From NCBI RefSeq assembly GCF_030272615.1, contig NC_081412.1:138510747-138574746 (forward strand): a stretch of 64,000 nucleotides of DNA. The letters are read 5' to 3'. A program made the position numbers and the translations under genes. This document shows positions 60,184-64,000 of the stretch, piece by piece. Position 1 is the stretch's first letter, and every line of letters begins with the position of its first letter. The stretch is from Cryptomeria japonica (lineage: Eukaryota > Streptophyta > Pinopsida > Cupressales > Cupressaceae). The notes beneath the pieces are model-generated. The model had not been told where the DNA came from and did not search any database. It worked only from the letters and a program-made list of their open reading frames with translations.

Positions 60184-60198
60184 TTTAGTCCCCACTTT
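60184..60198 (-). promoter_or_regulatory. Polypurine tract of the gypsy-like LTR
   Basis: The minus strand reads AAAGTGGGGACTAAA, directly before TGTAGCATCC. Confidence 0.65.
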
Positions 60199-60354
60199 AG
60201 TGAGAGTATCAGCTTACATAAATACTCGCAATGATTTTGGCAACAATGCAGCAAACTGAGAGGGGGGGTAATATTTTTAGGTCCTCTCTATCTCCTAGAT
60301 TGAACTTCTTTCACTATAATTATATTTTGGTGGGTGATTTGATAGGATCTATAT

Positions 60355-61708
60355 TGCTAGAAACAACAATGGAGGAAAACTGAGAGGGGAGGGGGTAGAT
60401 TAGTTTTCACTGAATTAAATAATTTAAGCACAATCTCAGATCTGATCAACTGCAACAATAATAAAGATAAACACAATAATAACACCACATATAACACAAA
60501 GAATTTTGACATGGAAAACCTGGTCAAGGGAAAAACCACGATGGTAACCTACCCACAATGAGATGATACTCTGTAGTAGTATGTGTAAATGTTACAATAG
60601 GGAATGCACATGCATTCAAGAACACTGCCTAGAGCCCACTGCTCAAATCACAAAACAAGAAGTGCTACAACCTTGGGGAAGGCTAACTTCCTTATAAAAA
60701 TATTCAAATTACATCTGAAGGATCATGAATTTATAAAATAGCATCTTCTCATGCCTGTTACAGTTCCAATTAAGCATTAAGCACATATACTCAAAAATAT
60801 TCTCTTTTACGCTTCTTCACACTTCTCCTCTACAACTGAAAGATAAAATCAATGTTCACACATGCAGATACATCTCTCACGTGAATATTACATATATTTA
60901 TACAAATCATCAAACTATATTTCAAGGTTAGCTAAACCCTCAACACAAATTACAAAACAATAACCTCACACACTACAACAATACATGCAGACCAAAACAA
61001 TGTCAGCTAAGACATAGTCTGGACCTAAACCAACACCACACGCAAGAAACACTTCCAATAATTACACCTCAAACATCTGTAACATACTACAATCATCATG
61101 AATGTCACATAACACAAATAACACCACCGGATGAAGAAAATGATCAACAACGCGCACAACAATCAATGCATACTATCAACATGGATAGAACATGATCTAG
61201 AAACATCCACAAGAAAAGTGAATCACCACAACAACAACTGAAACATCACTACTTACTAGAATCTTCATCATCATTATAACGAACCTCAAGAACACCAACT
61301 AGACTCACTATCAAACTGAAAGATTCACTTGTGGACCTCCAACTCATGAACCATTTGAATTTAGGACACATATGAATGTCCCAAACACTTTGCCAAATCC
61401 GCAAACCAAGATATTGCAATTTCGGAGCAATGCGGAGCATAATTTATAATACCAAATAACACAGACAAATGAATATCAACCATAATAATAGATCTCATAA
61501 CTTGATCAAATCACAATGCGAACCTCTAAAACTTTTGTTGAATCAACTAGAGATACTTATCTCAAAATCCATTAAACTATAATAGCTCATCTATAACACA
61601 CTGACCAAAACAACTCATCCAATTTAACTGCAACATTATAATACACAGAAATATGTTGACATCGATGACAACACATCATTCCAACAAACTTCAGAATAAT
61701 ATCCAACA
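60355..61708 (-). repeat. 3' LTR of the truncated copia element
   Basis: It begins TGCTAGAAAC and ends ..TATCCAACA. It is the same family as the solo LTR at 38509 and related to the LTRs at 21815 and 26788. It has the 'gggaaaaaccacgatgg' block. Confidence 0.85.
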
Positions 61709-61720
61709 ATCTCCCCCTTT
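61709..61720 (-). promoter_or_regulatory. Polypurine tract
   Basis: The minus strand reads AAAGGGGGAGAT directly before the LTR. Confidence 0.85.
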
Positions 61721-62180
61721 GGCATTGATGGCAACATATGAATGTGAAAATCAATCAATGCAAAGAAATAAATCAACACTCAACAATTTCCCATAACTCT
61801 CAGCAGTCTCCCCCTGAGATCAGCATAGGATATAATAGTTTTTCACATTCTTCTCTCCCCCTTTGACATCAATGCAAAAGGCACATACAAATCATTATTA
61901 TCTCACCCTTAGAAGATAGTCTCTTCCCCTTAGATAAACACACAAATCTGAACAAATGAACCACACATTGACTACTCCCCCTGAGTAGCAACCTCACTCA
62001 TCAATCTAGATCACAAGATATCTCTTTGAATTCCATCAGATTGATGCAAGTCCATGCATCTTAGTTCTCATCAAGAGGGTCAATCACCCCTAGCTTCTCT
62101 TTGAGATACTCAAATGTATCTTTAGGCAAAGGCTTCGTGAAGATATTTGCAATTTGTTCCTTTGTAGATACATACTCCAA
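61721..62180 (-). other. Untranslated region with extra purine motifs
   Basis: No gene. Minus-strand motifs TGTCAAAGGGGGAGAG (61852-61869), CTCAGGGGGAGAC (about 61807-61819) and CTACTCAGGGGGAGTAG (about 61972-61990) precede the true polypurine tract. Confidence 0.7.
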
Positions 62181-63341
62181 TCAGACTTCCTTCTTAATCA
62201 CCTTCTCTCTCAAGAAATGAAACTTGATTGATATATGCTTAGTCTTTGAATGCAACACCAGATTCTTCAAAAAAATTATAGCACTTGAATTATCATAGTA
62301 TATAGCAGTAGGATCAAAAAAAATAACTTTGATATCCTTCAACATATGTTTCATCCAAATCACCTAAGTACAATTTCTAGCAACAAAAATGTATTCAACT
62401 TCTGTAGTAGATAAAGATATAATATTTTGTTTCTTACTCATCCATGAAACCAATCTCTTACCCAAGAAAATGCATCACCACTAGTAATCATTATGTCAGC
62501 CATATCACTTGCCCAACCAACATCTATAAAATCACTCAAAGTAAAGTCATCATCTCCAGGATACCACAAACCAAAGTCATATGTCCCTTTCAAATATATG
62601 AAAATTATTTTCACAACAACAATATGAGATTCTTTAGGAACACCTTGAAATATAGAAATAAGACATACATCATTCATAATATTTGGTCTAGTTTGAGTCA
62701 AATACAACAATCCACCAATCATAGATCTATATCTAGTTTGATTTTCTTTCAGAGAGTCATCATCCTCTGTCAACTTACATTCGGTCACCATAAGTATACC
62801 AATAGGATCTGCATCATCTAAACCAAACTTATTCAACAATTCCTTCACATACTTAGACTGAGATATGAAAATACCTTTATCCAACTGAGTAATTTTAAAT
62901 CCCAAAAAGAATTTCATCTCACCAATTATAGACATCTCAAACTCATTTTGCATATCATTAGAAAACTTCTTGCACAAACCATCATTTCCACCAAAAATAA
63001 TATCATCAACAAAAACTTCAACAATCAAGATGTTATCATTATCAATCTTGAAATAAATATTACTATCAGCAGTTTTTTTATTGAATTGAAGCTTCATCAA
63101 ATACTTATCCAATCTAGCATACCAAGCTCTTTGGGCTTGCTTCAATCTGCAAACCATATCTTTCTAATTTGTCAACTGAAAACCATCTCGTTCCTTAATG
63201 TAAACTTCTTATTCTAGCTCACCATTAAGAAAGGCTAACTTGACATCCATCTAATAAATTGTAAGTAGCATAGGCAAGAAATAATCTAACAACTTCAATT
63301 CTAGCTACTGGAGCAAAAGTCTCCTCAAAGTCAATACCTTA
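62181..63341 (-). pseudogene. Reverse transcriptase and RNase H, partial
   Basis: The minus-strand frame opens within EETFAPVARIEV at 63341 and shows SLAFLNGELE, MVCRLKQAQRAWYARLDKYL (63157 on), FVDDIIFGGNDGL (catalytic Asp pair), KELLNKFGLDDADPIG and GLLYLTQTRPNIM. RNase H (62363-62181) has YYDNSSAIIFLKN and HISIKFHFLREKV. Stops and frame changes at about 62440 and 63165 break it. The region before the RT core is lost at 63341. Confidence 0.85.
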
Positions 63342-64000
63342 TGTTTTCATTCCTAAATGTCATATGTATTAAGCTAATTAGCAAATAAGAACGAATCACC
63401 AACTCTCAAATAATTAACAAACATCAAACATAATCAATGAAAATAAATACAAAATGAGAAATGAATTCAAATAAAGACTCCCTCATCCTGCATCTTTGCT
63501 TCCATTGTGCTTCTCTGAATTGTGCTTGTAGGTGGTTCTCAGGTGTTGCACTGGGATTCCTACATAGATTAGACAATTGTTTGAAGACTATGATTCTATA
63601 TTGAATTGAGAAAAGAGGTTGAATTTATAGGTTTTCAACACAAAAGGGGTGAGGATTTGAACTCAAGTGTTGATTGATAGTCAACTAAAATTGATTGATC
63701 AGTGAACTCAATAGATTGATCTGTTAACTCATTTGATTGGGGAGTCAACTAAATAGATTGGCTAGTGAACTAAATGGATTATCCAGTTCACTGAGTTGAT
63801 TGAGAGATGACTGAACTGATTAAGAGATAACTGGTTAGTCAAAAAAAGGTGATTGAGAGTTAACTGAGTTAATTGGTTAGTTAACTAATTTGATCAACTA
63901 GTTATGATTTTCAACATGTTTTGTAGGAGATTGACTTGAAATTCAATTTCATTTTGATTTGCATTTGAATTTGGGTTTTTGAATGTTGAAATGCACACGA
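63342..64000. other. Unassigned DNA, possibly the start of a new insertion
   Basis: Unrelated DNA begins with TGTTTTCATT exactly where the copia coding region breaks. A TG start suggests an LTR, but its other end is outside the window. About 63665-63905 holds degenerate repeats of a 'ttgattgatnagttaact' type. No gene is seen. Confidence 0.4.
63665..63905. repeat. Degenerate minisatellite
   Basis: Phrases such as 'gattgatcagtgaactcaat', 'gattgggtagttaacta' and 'gattggttagttaact' recur about every 20-25 bases with changes. Confidence 0.6.

Larger units (their letters stand above)
60355..63341 (-). mobile_element. 3' half of a copia element
   Basis: It has a 3' LTR, a polypurine tract, an untranslated region with extra purine motifs, RNase H and reverse transcriptase, all minus strand. 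It stops abruptly at 63341, inside the reverse transcriptase coding region, where unrelated DNA begins. Gag, protease, integrase and the 5' LTR are not in the window. Confidence 0.85.

Noticed and set aside
1..64000. Host protein-coding genes or tRNA genes
   Set aside because: Every frame with recognisable motifs belongs to a retroelement or a PMD pseudogene. The TGGTATCAGAGC matches are primer sites, not tRNA genes.

Overview
The window looks like intergenic DNA from a large plant nuclear genome. It is AT-rich, and nearly everything that can be identified is an LTR retrotransposon or a remnant of one, with Ty1/copia-type tRNA-iMet primer sites and polypurine tracts and at least two Ty3/gypsy-like LTR families. 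I see no intact host gene, tRNA, rRNA or CRISPR array. The many solo LTRs and nested insertions suggest a giant-genome seed plant, possibly a gymnosperm. That placement is inference; the species cannot be named from the sequence.

Layout. 1-6108: a decayed plant mobile domain (PMD) gene on the minus strand, directly before a plus-strand polypurine tract and a long LTR (3125 to about 4743). 6109-13801: a complete pol-less LTR element on the minus strand (target duplication CACTC) with a coiled-coil/zinc-knuckle gag-like gene and a long unrecognised second gene. 14474-18541: a second pol-less element (duplication CTTTA). 18542-28652: a second, more decayed PMD unit, again antisense to a polypurine tract and LTR start (28637-28653), interrupted by a copia element at 21815-28106 (duplication TGGCA). 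30588-37758: a plus-strand copia element (duplication GCACC) with two full LTRs and decayed gag, protease, integrase, reverse transcriptase and RNase H. 37754-41527: minus-strand LTR material in which a plus-strand solo LTR sits inside another LTR. 41528-53789: LTRs and solo LTRs in T/G-rich unassigned repeat DNA, including a possible 3.5 kb LTR. 53790-60198: a gag-like remnant, a third pol-less element truncated on its right, and a minus-strand gypsy-like LTR. 60355-63341: the 3' half of another copia element, cut by what may be a newer insertion that runs off the window.

How the parts relate. The copia elements carry the enzymes (protease, integrase, reverse transcriptase, RNase H). The pol-less elements keep the same kind of LTR ends, primer site and polypurine tract but encode only gag-like or unrecognised proteins, so they were probably mobilised in trans by copia relatives. 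The most interesting signals are the shared unrecognised protein of the pol-less elements at 14479 and 55512, the PMD genes antisense inside two related LTR units, and a repeated purine-rich motif upstream of the true polypurine tract in six elements. Every coding region shows stops, frameshifts or lost key residues, so nothing here looks autonomously active.
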